Virus record (IMG/VR): IMGVR_UViG_3300020735_000046
Location: 1 to 29,895 of that record
Strand: one strand, 5' to 3'
Origin: a virus
Length of the DNA stretch: 29,895 bases
Of this stretch, positions 1 through 7,998 are shown piece by piece (position 1 is the first letter of the stretch; each line of letters begins with the position of its first letter). Under the pieces are notes generated by a model, which searched no databases, was not told the DNA's origin, and worked only from the letters and a program-made list of their open reading frames with translations. A program made the translations under genes and the position numbers.

Positions 1-1
1 C

Positions 2-349
2 AGCATTGCCGACCTGAGCCTGATGAACGGCTCCTGTAAGGCCCCCAAGGGCAAAGTCTGGTCCTTGTTCAGTAACGCCACAACCTACCCCGTCGCTCCG
101 ACGTGGGCACCCACCGCCGTCGTAATCCGCACTTTTACCAGCACAACCAAGCCGGGTGGGGGCTTCTCCAACATGTGGTCCATGCCCTGCACGGTACGCC
201 CCGAGAAGGTAAACGGTGCGACCTTGGCCGACTGCGTAGGCCCCATGAACGAAAGCCCGTGGACATCGACCACCGTCCCCCCTGGAGCCAAGATCGGCAC
301 TGCAGCCCCCGAGGGCTTCCCGAACCCCGTGGGCGGCAATTTTCCGTAG
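2..349 (+). CDS. C-terminal part of a probable virion protein (5' end outside window)
   Basis: The frame is open from base 2 to a TAG at 347-349, so the gene very likely starts upstream of the window. The visible 115 residues are rich in Thr, Pro, Gly and Ser, hold three Cys, and have no membrane segment or recognised enzyme motif. Codons end mostly in C, unlike the opposite-strand frame at 85-447, which supports the plus strand. It is followed by a run of small virion-type genes on the same strand. Role as a structural protein is inferred from position and composition only; I do not recognise the family. Confidence 0.55.
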   Translation, partial: SIADLSLMNGSCKAPKGKVWSLFSNATTYPVAPTWAPTAVVIRTFTSTTKPGGGFSNMWSMPCTVRPEKVNGATLADCVGPMNESPWTSTTVPPGAKIGTAAPEGFPNPVGGNFP

Positions 350-381
350 ACCGGCCCGCAGAAAGACAAAGGACTTAGAAC

Positions 382-474
382 ATGGCGACTACTTTTGTGC
401 AGGTTGCGCCAGTGATCGCAGAAATTCAGAAGCAGGCGCAGCCGCAAATTAAAGAAGATTCAAAGGTGTCCTAA
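382..474 (+). CDS. small 30-residue protein of unknown function
   Basis: A 30-codon reading frame starts at ATG 382, eight bases after a GGA ribosome-site core, and its TAA (472-474) overlaps the ATG of the next gene in a TAATG junction, the coupling used throughout this strand. The peptide is mixed polar with a Gln/Lys-rich second half (EIQKQAQPQIKED) and probably forms a short helix. No family recognised. Spacing and coupling are the main evidence that it is translated. Confidence 0.5.
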   Translation: MATTFVQVAPVIAEIQKQAQPQIKEDSKVS

Positions 475-803
475 TGAGCATTAACGCTTTCAATCCGCAG
501 GGTAACACAGTCACGTTCACGGCTAATGTTGCCGCTCCTACGGCTGTTCAGGCACCCAGCAACGGCCCCCAGGTCAACGGATATAGGGTTATTAATTCCG
601 GTAACGTGACGGTGTTCATGGGGGTGGGTGCTAATGCCACCGTTTCTGCGAACAATGCGACAACCATCACAACCAATGCCGCTTCCATTCCACTGTTGGC
701 CGGTACGGACGAAATCCTGATCTTCCCCCCGGCGTCTTATTTCACTGGGGTTACGGCCAGCGGTACGGCGGTGGTTTACATCACTCCGGGTGAGGGCCTG
801 TAA
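474..803 (+). CDS. small virion-like beta protein, paralogue of the gene at 7988-8338
   Basis: A 109-residue protein made of short beta-type segments rich in Asn, Thr, Ala and Val, with no membrane segment. It ends in TPGEGL, exactly as does the protein at 7988-8338, and both have the same overall plan: a polar start, an N-rich middle, then a hydrophobic strand followed by an aromatic/Ala strand and TPGEGL. This suggests a duplicated virion or fibre-associated fold. It is coupled to its neighbours by TAATG overlaps on both sides. Function is inferred from its setting between virion genes; it could be a decoration or fibre-trimming protein. Confidence 0.6.
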   Translation: MSINAFNPQGNTVTFTANVAAPTAVQAPSNGPQVNGYRVINSGNVTVFMGVGANATVSANNATTITTNAASIPLLAGTDEILIFPPASYFTGVTASGTAVVYITPGEGL

Positions 804-1456
804 TGTTAAAGACCGCCAGTTATATTGCCGCGCTTGGTAATGCAGCCAATGGTACGGTTACAAATGTAGCCACCGGGACCGGCTTGACTGGTGGCCCCAT
901 TACGACAACCGGCACCATTTCCCTTGCCAATACGACTGTTACGGCTGCTACCTACGGCAACGGAACGGCTGTCCCGCAAATCACCATTGACGCGCAGGGC
1001 CGGATTACAAACGCGGCCAACATCACGATTACCAATCAGGGCACCGTCACCAATGTTGCCACTGGCACGGGCCTGACGGGCGGTCCCATTACCGGGACGG
1101 GTACGATCAGTCTTGCCAACACAACGGTTGCGGCGGGAACTTATGGCAATGCGACGGCGGTGGGTCAGGTTGTTGTCGATGCACAGGGGCGTATTACCAG
1201 CGCCAGCAACGTCGTCATCTCCTCTGTTACCATTGGCAACACGGCTATTGCTCCTGGCGGCACGGCTACGACTGTCGGAAATCTGACCGTTACCAACGTC
1301 ACAATCAGCAGCGGCAGTATTGCGGCCAACGTGGTCAATCATACGGGTGCAACGTCCAATACCGGCAACGGCATTTCGAGCATGTTGGTGGCTCCGGCTA
1401 ACTTCCTGATTATGAACATCAACGGCGTCAGCGTTAAGGTTCCGTACTACACATGA
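803..1456 (+). CDS. tail-fibre/knob-type protein with two 63-residue repeats
   Basis: 217 residues. Two copies of a known phage fibre repeat cover about residues 17-79 and 80-142: each begins GTVTNVATGTGLTGGPIT, continues with GTISLANTTV and YGN-TAV, and ends DAQGRIT-A-N. This repeat type occurs in many tail fibre and receptor-binding proteins and forms trimeric beta structures. A Thr/Asn-rich spacer leads to a C-terminal segment (ANFLIMNINGVSVKVPYY) typical of fibre ends. The protein is short for a fibre, so it may be a tip or an add-on to a longer fibre outside the window. The start is fixed by a TAATG overlap, the end by an ATGA-type overlap. Confidence 0.75.
   Translation: MLKTASYIAALGNAANGTVTNVATGTGLTGGPITTTGTISLANTTVTAATYGNGTAVPQITIDAQGRITNAANITITNQGTVTNVATGTGLTGGPITGTGTISLANTTVAAGTYGNATAVGQVVVDAQGRITSASNVVISSVTIGNTAIAPGGTATTVGNLTVTNVTISSGSIAANVVNHTGATSNTGNGISSMLVAPANFLIMNINGVSVKVPYYT
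851..1228 (+). repeat. two direct repeats of 189 bp within the fibre gene
   Basis: Bases 851-1039 and 1040-1228 encode the two repeat units of the fibre-like protein. The protein copies are close (VTNVATGTGLTGGPIT is identical in both) while third bases have drifted, so this is an older duplication under protein-level selection. Confidence 0.75.
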
Positions 1457-1791
1457 ACATGAACGACTTGAACAGCGTGCAGTGGGGCGACACAGAGGGT
1501 TTGCAGACCTTTCTGTTGGAAAACGCCATGCAACACCAGTTGTTCAAGCGCACCCTGAGTGCCCAGAACATGAAGGTGCCGTCCTTTAATTTGTTTGACG
1601 TACAGGTTGAGAACATCGACGACTGGCTTTTGCCGCACCAGGACGAGCATCAGGTGTTTGCGTCATACCTTGGCTTGAGCAATCCCATTAACCTGCTGGA
1701 CATGAATTGGAATAATGAGGACCAGTTTTACGACTGGGTTTCGGATCATTACCAAATCCATGCCAGCATAGCGACGGCATTGGGGGTCTGA
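1453..1791 (+). CDS. conserved-looking small phage protein
   Basis: 112 residues, acidic, rich in aromatic residues and His, with no membrane segment. The second half has an H-x(2)-H-x(2)-FASYLGL pattern followed by DWVSDHYQIH, reminiscent of a small phage protein often found just before a GNAT-like gene in podovirus virion clusters; that family has no established function as far as I know. It overlaps the fibre gene by 4 bases and the following gene by 1 base, implying coupled translation. Probably a virion or assembly protein by context. Confidence 0.55.
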   Translation: MNMNDLNSVQWGDTEGLQTFLLENAMQHQLFKRTLSAQNMKVPSFNLFDVQVENIDDWLLPHQDEHQVFASYLGLSNPINLLDMNWNNEDQFYDWVSDHYQIHASIATALGV

Positions 1792-2312
1792 TGAGTCCGA
1801 CTTCACCGTTAGCGCCCGCAGCCCAGTCCATGCTTGGACAGCCTCAACAGCCGTCTACGGGCGATGTCATGCCCGCCATGAAGCAGGAAAGCGGCGAGGG
1901 CGGGGGCAAGAAAAAGCCTAGCCAGATTATTCGAGATTACGTCATTGCCACTACTGGGGATCAGAAGGCTGCTGATTACGTTTTAGCCGTCATCGGCAAG
2001 CAGGTTCAGAAGAAAGTGGCCCGCATCATTCAATTTGGCAACACTGTGTTTTGGGCGCAACAAAAGGGTCCGGGTACGGTGGATGTTCACATCTTCACCG
2101 AAGAACGTCCCCAGGCGCTCGCCAAGAGAATGAAACAGGCTTACGAGTGGGCCAAATCAAAGGGCTTTAAAACCATTACGTCAACGCTGACGGACATGGG
2201 CACGGCAAATTTGCTGAAGGCTTCCGGTCTGCCAGTGAATTTGTCCCAGACAACGATCAACGACGGACAGAAGATGGTCCCCGCTTATCAGCTAACTATG
2301 GAGGTTAAATAA
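1791..2312 (+). CDS. GNAT-like virion-cluster protein (internal virion protein A-like)
   Basis: 173 residues. The first 45 are disordered (Pro, Gln, Gly, then GGGKKKP). From about residue 60 the pattern fits a GCN5-related acetyltransferase fold: a strand with VHIFTEERP, a long helix (LAKRMKQAYEWAKSKGF), a strand ITSTLTD, a helix and a final YQLTMEVK strand. Acetyl-CoA-loop residues are not clear, so catalysis is uncertain. GNAT-like proteins occur in this position in podovirus genomes, before the ejection proteins. Coupled by TGATG-type overlap to its upstream neighbour and by TAATG to the next gene. Confidence 0.5.
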   Translation: MSPTSPLAPAAQSMLGQPQQPSTGDVMPAMKQESGEGGGKKKPSQIIRDYVIATTGDQKAADYVLAVIGKQVQKKVARIIQFGNTVFWAQQKGPGTVDVHIFTEERPQALAKRMKQAYEWAKSKGFKTITSTLTDMGTANLLKASGLPVNLSQTTINDGQKMVPAYQLTMEVK

Positions 2313-3337
2313 TGCCGCCTCTTGCTGGTATTGCCGTTGCTGCACTTGCTTCATCTACTGCGGTAGGAGCCGCCCTTGGACTGGGTGGAAGCATTGCTGC
2401 TGCCATTGGCGGGATCATTGATGCCGGTGCAATTATTGACGGTGTTGTTACGGGTGCAATTATTGGTGCCGGTGCTGGCGCTACAACTGCGGCGGCTGCG
2501 GGTGCCGATCCTGGCGAGGGCGCTTTGTGGGGCGCGGCTACGGGCGGCGTATCTGGCGGTCTGACGCCGGAAATACAGGGAATTGATCCAAGCCTTACTG
2601 CAACCGAGGCGCAATCTATTTCCAGCGGAGTCACTACGACTGGTGCCGCTTTGGCACAGGGTCAAGACATCGGCACGGCTTTGGAAAAGGGTTTGGCTGG
2701 CGGTGCGGCGACTTATGCTGGCGGTCAGCTTTTTTCTGCCCCGTCTAGTGTCAGCACAGGGGATACAGCATCGGCAACGCAAACCGCAAATGTTGGCGGA
2801 GTTCCGGGAGTCGAATCTGTTACGGTCACTCCCACTATTACCCCGACGACTGATTTATCCAGCGCCTTTGCCACGCCGGTAGAACAGGCGACTGTTACGG
2901 CTCAGAGGCCAGCAACTACGGTAGACGCAACTGCCGCTACTTCTGTTCCTACTGGAACCGAGCAGGTTACGGTTACAGCACCCAAGGAACAGGCAAATGT
3001 TGGCGCGACTGATATTATTGATTTTTTGACCAAAGACCTTCAGCGCGACCCTGGGGTTAGGACGGCTGAACGCGGTGCCCTGAAATACGGATTGCTGGAC
3101 TTTCTGTTTGGCACCGGAGGCACCTCAACCGCTGGGGCAGGTGCAGGGACCGGCGCTGGGGCGGGTTCTACAGGGCCTAGCGTGGCCGCACAGGCCGCTC
3201 AAGCCGCCCAAGTGGGTCAAACCGGGGGTACATCAATTTACGGCCCAGGGGGGCCTATTTTCGGGGAACCGGCTGGTGCTACAAAGTACAGCCCGTGGAA
3301 TGTAGCATCTCTTAGAACAGATCAAGGAAATGCCTAA
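2312..3337 (+). CDS. Gly/Ala-rich candidate internal virion (ejection) protein with TonB-box-like motifs
   Basis: 341 residues. Residues 5-80 are strongly Gly/Ala/Ile-rich with glycine-zipper spacing and could insert in a membrane. Residues 165-226 contain three related short segments: VESVTVTPT (167), VEQATVTAQRP (190) and TEQVTVTAPKE (216), spaced 23-26 residues apart. A charged piece (IIDFLTKDLQRDPGVRTAERG) and a second Gly/Ala-rich tail follow. Membrane-active, Gly/Ala-rich proteins next to large helical proteins are typical of podovirus ejection proteins. The same ESVTVTAP motif recurs in the next gene. Ejection role is inferred; I do not recognise the exact family. Confidence 0.5.
   Translation: MPPLAGIAVAALASSTAVGAALGLGGSIAAAIGGIIDAGAIIDGVVTGAIIGAGAGATTAAAAGADPGEGALWGAATGGVSGGLTPEIQGIDPSLTATEAQSISSGVTTTGAALAQGQDIGTALEKGLAGGAATYAGGQLFSAPSSVSTGDTASATQTANVGGVPGVESVTVTPTITPTTDLSSAFATPVEQATVTAQRPATTVDATAATSVPTGTEQVTVTAPKEQANVGATDIIDFLTKDLQRDPGVRTAERGALKYGLLDFLFGTGGTSTAGAGAGTGAGAGSTGPSVAAQAAQAAQVGQTGGTSIYGPGGPIFGEPAGATKYSPWNVASLRTDQGNA
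2810..2989 (+). repeat. three TonB-box-like motif repeats (protein level)
   Basis: Encodes three copies of E-[SQ]-[VA]-T-V-T-[PA] at residues 168-174, 191-197 and 217-223 of the Gly/Ala-rich protein; two are followed by QRP or PKE. Confidence 0.6.
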
Positions 3338-4455
3338 TGGCCCTGTCTAAAGCACTCAATACCGACATGTCCTCTGTGGCAAAGATGCTACGGTCAATGG
3401 GGCGTGGTCGTGACTCTATTTTGGCCCATATCACCCCGGAGGAGGCTCGGCTTCTGAAGGCCAGGGGTGGTCGCGGGTCCATTAACCCGGCCACTGGGTT
3501 GCCTGAGTTTGATGTGGAGTCGGTCACTGTTACTGCGCCGAGTACTGATTACGGCACATACATGTATGACCCGACCATTGTTTCGCCGTCTGCTCCCTCT
3601 CCAGCACCTGCTCCCGCTCCTTCAGCGCTTCCCACAGAACAGGTTGAATCAACCGGAACCAGGGCACCCTCTACGGACGCGGGTACGTTTATGTACGATC
3701 CCGGAATTATTCAGGCCCCTGCTCCGCAGCCGGTTGTCGCTCAGACGCTCGCCCCTGCACCGGCAGCGCCTCAGCCCCTTGCGGCTGCCCAAGCCGCAAC
3801 AATACCGTCAGAAAGCGTCGTTGTTAGCGGTGAAAGAGCTGCGACTGCTGCCATGCCGGATTATGCGTCCTTTATGGTTCCTGACACTGTTCAGACGCCG
3901 ACGCAGGAACCGTCCCTTGATAAGCAAGCCAAGTCATTTCTTGGCAATAACTCTACCCTTCTGAGCATCCTTGGTCTGGGCGGCATGGGTCTGCTTGGCA
4001 GCAGCAACCTTGGCGGCGGTCAGGGTGCCCAACTTCAAAGCCAGCTTGCTTCCTTGGCGCAGCCCACTCAGGCGCTTGGAAATGCCACCTTGGCGACCAC
4101 TATGGCGGGCGGTCTTACCCCGCAGAACGCCCAGGTTCTCCAGGCTACTGAGGCCCAGATTGCGGCATCTCAGGCCAGAGGTGCGGTATCGTCTGCCCAG
4201 GCGGCGGAAGCCATTTCCCAGACTTATGCCGGGTTGCTTCAGAACCAGCTTACAACGGCTATCAGTTTGTTGAATACGGCAGATAGCTACCTGCAACAGG
4301 CTTACGTCCAAGGTTATAACGCCAATGTGGCCAACCAGACGGCTACATCTAATTTCTATTCTACTATGGCGCAGTTGGCGGCTCGGCTGAGCGGTATTGG
4401 CGGTGGCGGTACGACGATTAATCTGCCCGCCGGTTCTACGGTTTCGGGAAATTAA
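3337..4455 (+). CDS. candidate internal virion protein with three TonB-box-like/YD repeats
   Basis: 372 residues. It begins MALSKALNTDM, very like the next protein (MALADTLKTDM). Residues 60-185 carry three imperfect units: ESVTVTAPSTDYGTYMYDP (61), EQVESTGTRAPSTDAGTFMY (101) and ESVVVSGERA followed by PDYASFMVPD (159), separated by Pro/Ala linkers. Residues 210-245 are Gly/Leu-rich and hydrophobic (LSILGLGGMGLLGSSNLGGG). The last 130 residues are Gln/Ala-rich and helical, ending in a Gly/Thr tail. Placement between other ejection-type genes suggests an internal virion protein. The motif resembles TonB boxes of outer-membrane transporters, discussed in the findings. Confidence 0.5.
   Translation: MALSKALNTDMSSVAKMLRSMGRGRDSILAHITPEEARLLKARGGRGSINPATGLPEFDVESVTVTAPSTDYGTYMYDPTIVSPSAPSPAPAPAPSALPTEQVESTGTRAPSTDAGTFMYDPGIIQAPAPQPVVAQTLAPAPAAPQPLAAAQAATIPSESVVVSGERAATAAMPDYASFMVPDTVQTPTQEPSLDKQAKSFLGNNSTLLSILGLGGMGLLGSSNLGGGQGAQLQSQLASLAQPTQALGNATLATTMAGGLTPQNAQVLQATEAQIAASQARGAVSSAQAAEAISQTYAGLLQNQLTTAISLLNTADSYLQQAYVQGYNANVANQTATSNFYSTMAQLAARLSGIGGGGTTINLPAGSTVSGN
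3514..3891 (+). repeat. three imperfect 25-28-residue repeats with TonB-box-like core
   Basis: Protein units at residues 60-82, 100-125 and 158-185: E-[SQ]-V-x-[VS]-[TS]-[AG], then R/A/P/S, then a D/Y-x-G/A-T/S-Y/F-M segment with DP or PD. Spacing is about 40 and 58 residues because of Pro/Ala linkers. Confidence 0.6.
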
Positions 4456-4457
4456 TC

Positions 4458-5867
4458 ATGGCTCTTGCAGACACTCTCAAGACGGACATGGGCAAACCTC
4501 CGGTTACGGAAAAGCCCGCCGCCGTCAAGCCTAGCACTGATCTTATTGGACAGCTTCAGCCTGGATACGAAGAACTTAAAAAAAGGGCCGCTGATTACGA
4601 AGCCAAAACAAAGGCAGCAGGAGAGGCGGAAGTTAAGCAGAGGGAAATGCTTCCATCCGCATTAAAACAATACGATGTTGAAGAACGTGCTCAGCGAAAA
4701 CCCCTTGAAGAAGGGCTGACTTTTAAACCAGATATGAGCTACATGCGCGATGTCAGCAATCTTTTTATGATTGTTGGCATGTTGGGCGCGTTTATTGGCG
4801 GAAAGGGTAGCACATCTGCCGCAGCCAATTCTCAGGCCGCTTTGACCGGAATGATGCAGGGCCTTGTGAAAGGCGATGACGCGGAGTACGCGAGGCAAAA
4901 GGCGGTTTTTGATGAAAACTCAAAATATCTGTCCAAGCAGGTAGAGGACATTAAAGAAGCGTTTAAGCAACACCGCGAAGACGCCATTAAGAATGGTATT
5001 GCATACGGAGACAGCGAATTGTCTCAGGCATTTAATGCCTCCGGCGCCGATTCCTTCAAGGCATTAAACGATGCCAAGGGGTCGAAGGCCGCTTTTGATG
5101 CCTTTAAAAGCGTCAATGATACTCACGACAAAATGATTGAAACCGCTACGCGCCTAGAAGAACAAAAGCGCCGTGACACTCAGGCTGAACTTGATCGAAG
5201 GGAGGCTCGCGCCGAAAGAATGGCAATGTTTGCGGAACGTCAGAAGGGTGGTCGCGCTTCCGTTCTTTTGCAGGGTCGCGCGGAAAACATCCGCGAGGCT
5301 ATTACCCAAGTTGCCGCTGACGTTAAGAACATTTCCAAGTTTCCCAAAGGCACGGTTCTTAGCGCTTTCTCTGGTATGACCGGGCAAGAGGGTGACACCC
5401 TTTACAGGAGCCTTTCCAATACGTTTGCGCGGGCAGTTTCTGACAAGGAAAGCCGCATGTTGCAGCAGCTTGTTTCCGGCCTTGAGCAAAACATGGCGTC
5501 CGCTCTTGGTGGTGGTTATGCTACATCTATCGCCAAGGGCAGAGTCGAAGCCTACAAGGCGCAGGTTCCAAAGGCGGGCGACAGCGCTGAAATTGCGGCA
5601 AACTTCTTGGCCAGAGTGCGCCAAGAGATGAACATTTTGGCTGAAAATTTCCCCACCAAGCCGGGTGCAACCGAGGGGATGGTTAAAGCGGTCGAAAAGG
5701 CCAATAACGACATCAATGAAGCCGTTCCGTTCACGGTTGACGACGTTTTGGAAGCCACTTTTAACAAGGGCGGAAAGCCAATTCCAACGGCTGAAGACCG
5801 TAAAAGGGGTCAATCAAACCCCACTTCTAGGCAAAACTTCATCCGTCATTTTGGAGTTGAACCGTAA
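4458..5867 (+). CDS. large helical candidate internal virion (ejection) protein
   Basis: 469 residues, mostly charged and predicted helical, with coiled-coil-like stretches at about 35-90 and 205-265. One hydrophobic segment (NLFMIVGMLGAFIGG, residues 101-115) could cross or enter a membrane. The N terminus MALADTLKTDM matches that of the preceding protein. No catalytic motif seen. Size, helicity, a single hydrophobic patch and position after the fibre and before lysis genes fit podovirus ejection proteins. Start lies 2 bases after the previous stop; the end overlaps the next gene in TAATG. Family-level identity is not recognised. Confidence 0.55.
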   Translation: MALADTLKTDMGKPPVTEKPAAVKPSTDLIGQLQPGYEELKKRAADYEAKTKAAGEAEVKQREMLPSALKQYDVEERAQRKPLEEGLTFKPDMSYMRDVSNLFMIVGMLGAFIGGKGSTSAAANSQAALTGMMQGLVKGDDAEYARQKAVFDENSKYLSKQVEDIKEAFKQHREDAIKNGIAYGDSELSQAFNASGADSFKALNDAKGSKAAFDAFKSVNDTHDKMIETATRLEEQKRRDTQAELDRREARAERMAMFAERQKGGRASVLLQGRAENIREAITQVAADVKNISKFPKGTVLSAFSGMTGQEGDTLYRSLSNTFARAVSDKESRMLQQLVSGLEQNMASALGGGYATSIAKGRVEAYKAQVPKAGDSAEIAANFLARVRQEMNILAENFPTKPGATEGMVKAVEKANNDINEAVPFTVDDVLEATFNKGGKPIPTAEDRKRGQSNPTSRQNFIRHFGVEP

Positions 5868-7339
5868 TGGCAGACAAGATTCCAAATTGGGACAAACCAC
5901 CTGGTCAGGAAAAAAACATCCCGGATTGGGATAAGTCCACCGCCCCCCAAGAAAAATCGGTTTTTGGGGGCGGCGGGCTTGCCATGAAAGATTTTGAGGA
6001 AGCCAGAAAAAGACCGTCCGGTCTGGGGGCTTTTTCCTATGGACTGGGAACTGGAACTTTGGGTGCTATGGGCGATATAGAACAACTTATAACTCAAACG
6101 GCACCTCGCGCACTGGGTAAGGCTTTTCCCGAAACTATGGGGTCCGTTGGTCGTAAAGGACTTTATGACGCTTCTACGGTTTTGGGTGGAACGGATAAGA
6201 CGTTTCTGCCGACAACCGAAATGATCCGGCAGAACGCAGAAGAACTTGGAATCCCCCGTCCTTCAAAAGACGTATCCGGTTATCAAACTGCCGGTGAAAT
6301 TGCGCCAGCGCTTTTTGCACTTCCCACGCTAGCAAAAACGCTTGTTGGAGAAACGGGAAGAATTGGCGAAGAACTAGCCAGATCAGCAGAAAAGATGGGA
6401 TTCAAGCTGTCTGCGCCACAGGTCGCCAGAGAGGCACCTACGGTTCAGCGCGGCGCTGCTGGGTATTCCAAGGCAAACCAGAAACTTGCCAATCGGAAAG
6501 CGGCAGATGCTACCGGAAAGTCGGCTGACGAAGTTGACGAGGCATTTATTCGTGGGCGCATCAAAGACCTTGGAAGTCAATTTGATAAAATCTATCAGGG
6601 CAAGCAATTCAAAATTGACCAACCCGCTATAAACGCTATTGCTCAAATTTCGGCTAATGAGGCGGCTGCGGTTGGTCCTTCCGGCGTTTCCGTTGTGAAG
6701 TCTGCCGCTGATGACATTCTTCGTGCTTATCAATCCCTTGCCGCAAGTCCGGGTGCCGCACCAAAAACGTTTTCTATTGCCGGTGAAGGTTTGCAAAGGC
6801 TTCGCAATGCTCTTTCGGCCAAGGGTGCGTCAGCTTCTGGTCAGGCAAAGCATGAAATCTATAATTTGATTGATGAAATTGATTCGAGCGTTGCCCGCAA
6901 TCAACCAAAGATTGCAAAAGAGTTAAATGATATTCGGACTAAGTACCGCGCCTCCGTTATTCTTGAAGACTTGACGCAAAGAGGCGGTATTGATCGTGGC
7001 GACATCAGCCTGAATAGGCTTGGTGAAATGCTTCGCGGCACGTCCATTCGACGCCGGGAAGAACAACTAATTGATGAACTTGGCAAGATCGGAAAGGGCA
7101 CAAATCTTATCGCTCTTTGGGAAACTCCTGGACGGGGAATTTCCGAGGGGGCGGAAGCTGCCAAATCCCTTGCTGATGCGCTTGGTGTCAGTTCTCTTGG
7201 CCGGATAGTAACATCTCCCCTTCGGACGCGGGCGGCGCGGGCTATCCAGCGGGCTTTGTCAGGCACGAAAACTGGCCCTGCCGCAAAAATCATGCCCGCA
7301 GCCACGGCTGCCCGTACTGTAAATCCAGAGGAACAGTAA
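5867..7339 (+). CDS. large candidate internal virion (ejection) protein
   Basis: 490 residues. The N terminus has a doubled short motif, KIPNWDKPP (residues 4-12) and NIPDWDKST (residues 17-25). A Gly-rich region at about 50-70 (LGAFSYGLGTGTLGAMG) may be membrane-active. The rest is helical and charged, with Ala-rich stretches, and there is no obvious lytic transglycosylase signature. Coupled to both neighbours by TAATG. Best read as the last of a set of DNA-ejection proteins; an alternative is another minor virion component. Confidence 0.55.
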   Translation: MADKIPNWDKPPGQEKNIPDWDKSTAPQEKSVFGGGGLAMKDFEEARKRPSGLGAFSYGLGTGTLGAMGDIEQLITQTAPRALGKAFPETMGSVGRKGLYDASTVLGGTDKTFLPTTEMIRQNAEELGIPRPSKDVSGYQTAGEIAPALFALPTLAKTLVGETGRIGEELARSAEKMGFKLSAPQVAREAPTVQRGAAGYSKANQKLANRKAADATGKSADEVDEAFIRGRIKDLGSQFDKIYQGKQFKIDQPAINAIAQISANEAAAVGPSGVSVVKSAADDILRAYQSLAASPGAAPKTFSIAGEGLQRLRNALSAKGASASGQAKHEIYNLIDEIDSSVARNQPKIAKELNDIRTKYRASVILEDLTQRGGIDRGDISLNRLGEMLRGTSIRRREEQLIDELGKIGKGTNLIALWETPGRGISEGAEAAKSLADALGVSSLGRIVTSPLRTRAARAIQRALSGTKTGPAAKIMPAATAARTVNPEEQ

Positions 7340-7551
7340 TGGCTCGCAAGGTAGACAAGAACCTGAACGCTGAACTGGTGGACTTCATCAATAAACTGAT
7401 GAAAGAAATCAGCAAAGACCCGGAAGCCAAACTGCTGGATAAACTCAGGGTTGTGGACCGCGCCTTGGCACTTGAAAAGATCAAGCAAAAGATAGAAGAC
7501 GATCAGTGGGGTGCCGGGTTCCAGATTGAGGACGATGGCACCGATGACTAA
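7339..7551 (+). CDS. small acidic phage protein, possible small terminase subunit
   Basis: 70 residues, helical, with segments ELVDFINKLMKEI and KLRVVDRALALEKIKQKI, a WGAGF motif and an acidic DDGTDD tail. The pattern of a conserved helix followed by a W/F-G-x-G-F and acidic end recalls small phage proteins placed after internal virion genes; in T7-like order this slot is taken by the small terminase. The large terminase here lies far away at 21463, so the assignment is weak. It could equally be an unassigned virion-assembly protein. Confidence 0.4.
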   Translation: MARKVDKNLNAELVDFINKLMKEISKDPEAKLLDKLRVVDRALALEKIKQKIEDDQWGAGFQIEDDGTDD

Positions 7552-7562
7552 AGGGGATAAAA

Positions 7563-7799
7563 ATGGACGTAAACATCATAAAGCTGGTGCGGCTCGCACT
7601 GTCGGTCCTGTCAGATCGTCTTTTGACACTTGTTTCGCTCGTTATGACATTCGCGCTGGCATGTTGGGTCATGAAGGAACCCGATTTGATGAGGGAATGT
7701 ATGGCGGGATTTTTCGCACTATTCGTGTTCATCCCGTGCATCTTAAAGGAAAAGGTAAAATCTAATGAAGGGTCCAGACAAGAAGACGAACATCAATAA
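7563..7799 (+). CDS. small two-helix membrane protein of the lysis region
   Basis: 78 residues with hydrophobic segments at about 20-37 (LLTLVSLVMTFALACWVM) and 47-62 (MAGFFALFVFIPCI), then a charged tail. The start follows AGGGGATA closely and fits well. The first of three membrane proteins before the endolysin, so a holin, pinholin or antiholin role is possible. It overlaps the next gene by 35 bases, which suggests tight coupling. I recognise the general type as a common small phage membrane protein without assigned function. Confidence 0.6.
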   Translation: MDVNIIKLVRLALSVLSDRLLTLVSLVMTFALACWVMKEPDLMRECMAGFFALFVFIPCILKEKVKSNEGSRQEDEHQ

Positions 7800-7998
7800 A
7801 ATGCACTTTTCGGGTATTCCCACCCGCCCCCAGATGCCGAAGGATTCCTACGGCAAGGGGTACGGGAACTGCTGGGAACCCGGACAGGTTCCCCTGGGTG
7901 GCTTCCGCTCGGTGTATTGCTTTGACAGCGGGGATCGCAAGAACTCGCCTACGAGCAAGCCGGAGCCTCAGAACAGGATCATCAACCGTGGGAAATAA
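7765..7998 (+). CDS. small unknown protein of the lysis/virion boundary
   Basis: 77 residues, basic at both ends, Gly/Pro/Tyr-rich in the middle (SYGKGYGNCWEPGQ), two Cys, no membrane segment. The start has an AAAGGAAAAGG stretch about 9 bases upstream. It overlaps the membrane-protein gene upstream and the GTG-started gene downstream. No family recognised; perhaps a minor virion protein. Confidence 0.5.
   Translation: MKGPDKKTNINKMHFSGIPTRPQMPKDSYGKGYGNCWEPGQVPLGGFRSVYCFDSGDRKNSPTSKPEPQNRIINRGK

Noticed and set aside
85-447. 120-residue minus-strand frame at the window start
   Set aside because: It lies opposite the virion gene whose codon pattern (C-ending) and downstream coupling favour the plus strand.
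806-1342. Long minus-strand frame opposite the fibre gene
   Set aside because: The plus strand carries recognisable fibre repeats; the opposite frame has only repeat-derived low-complexity sequence.
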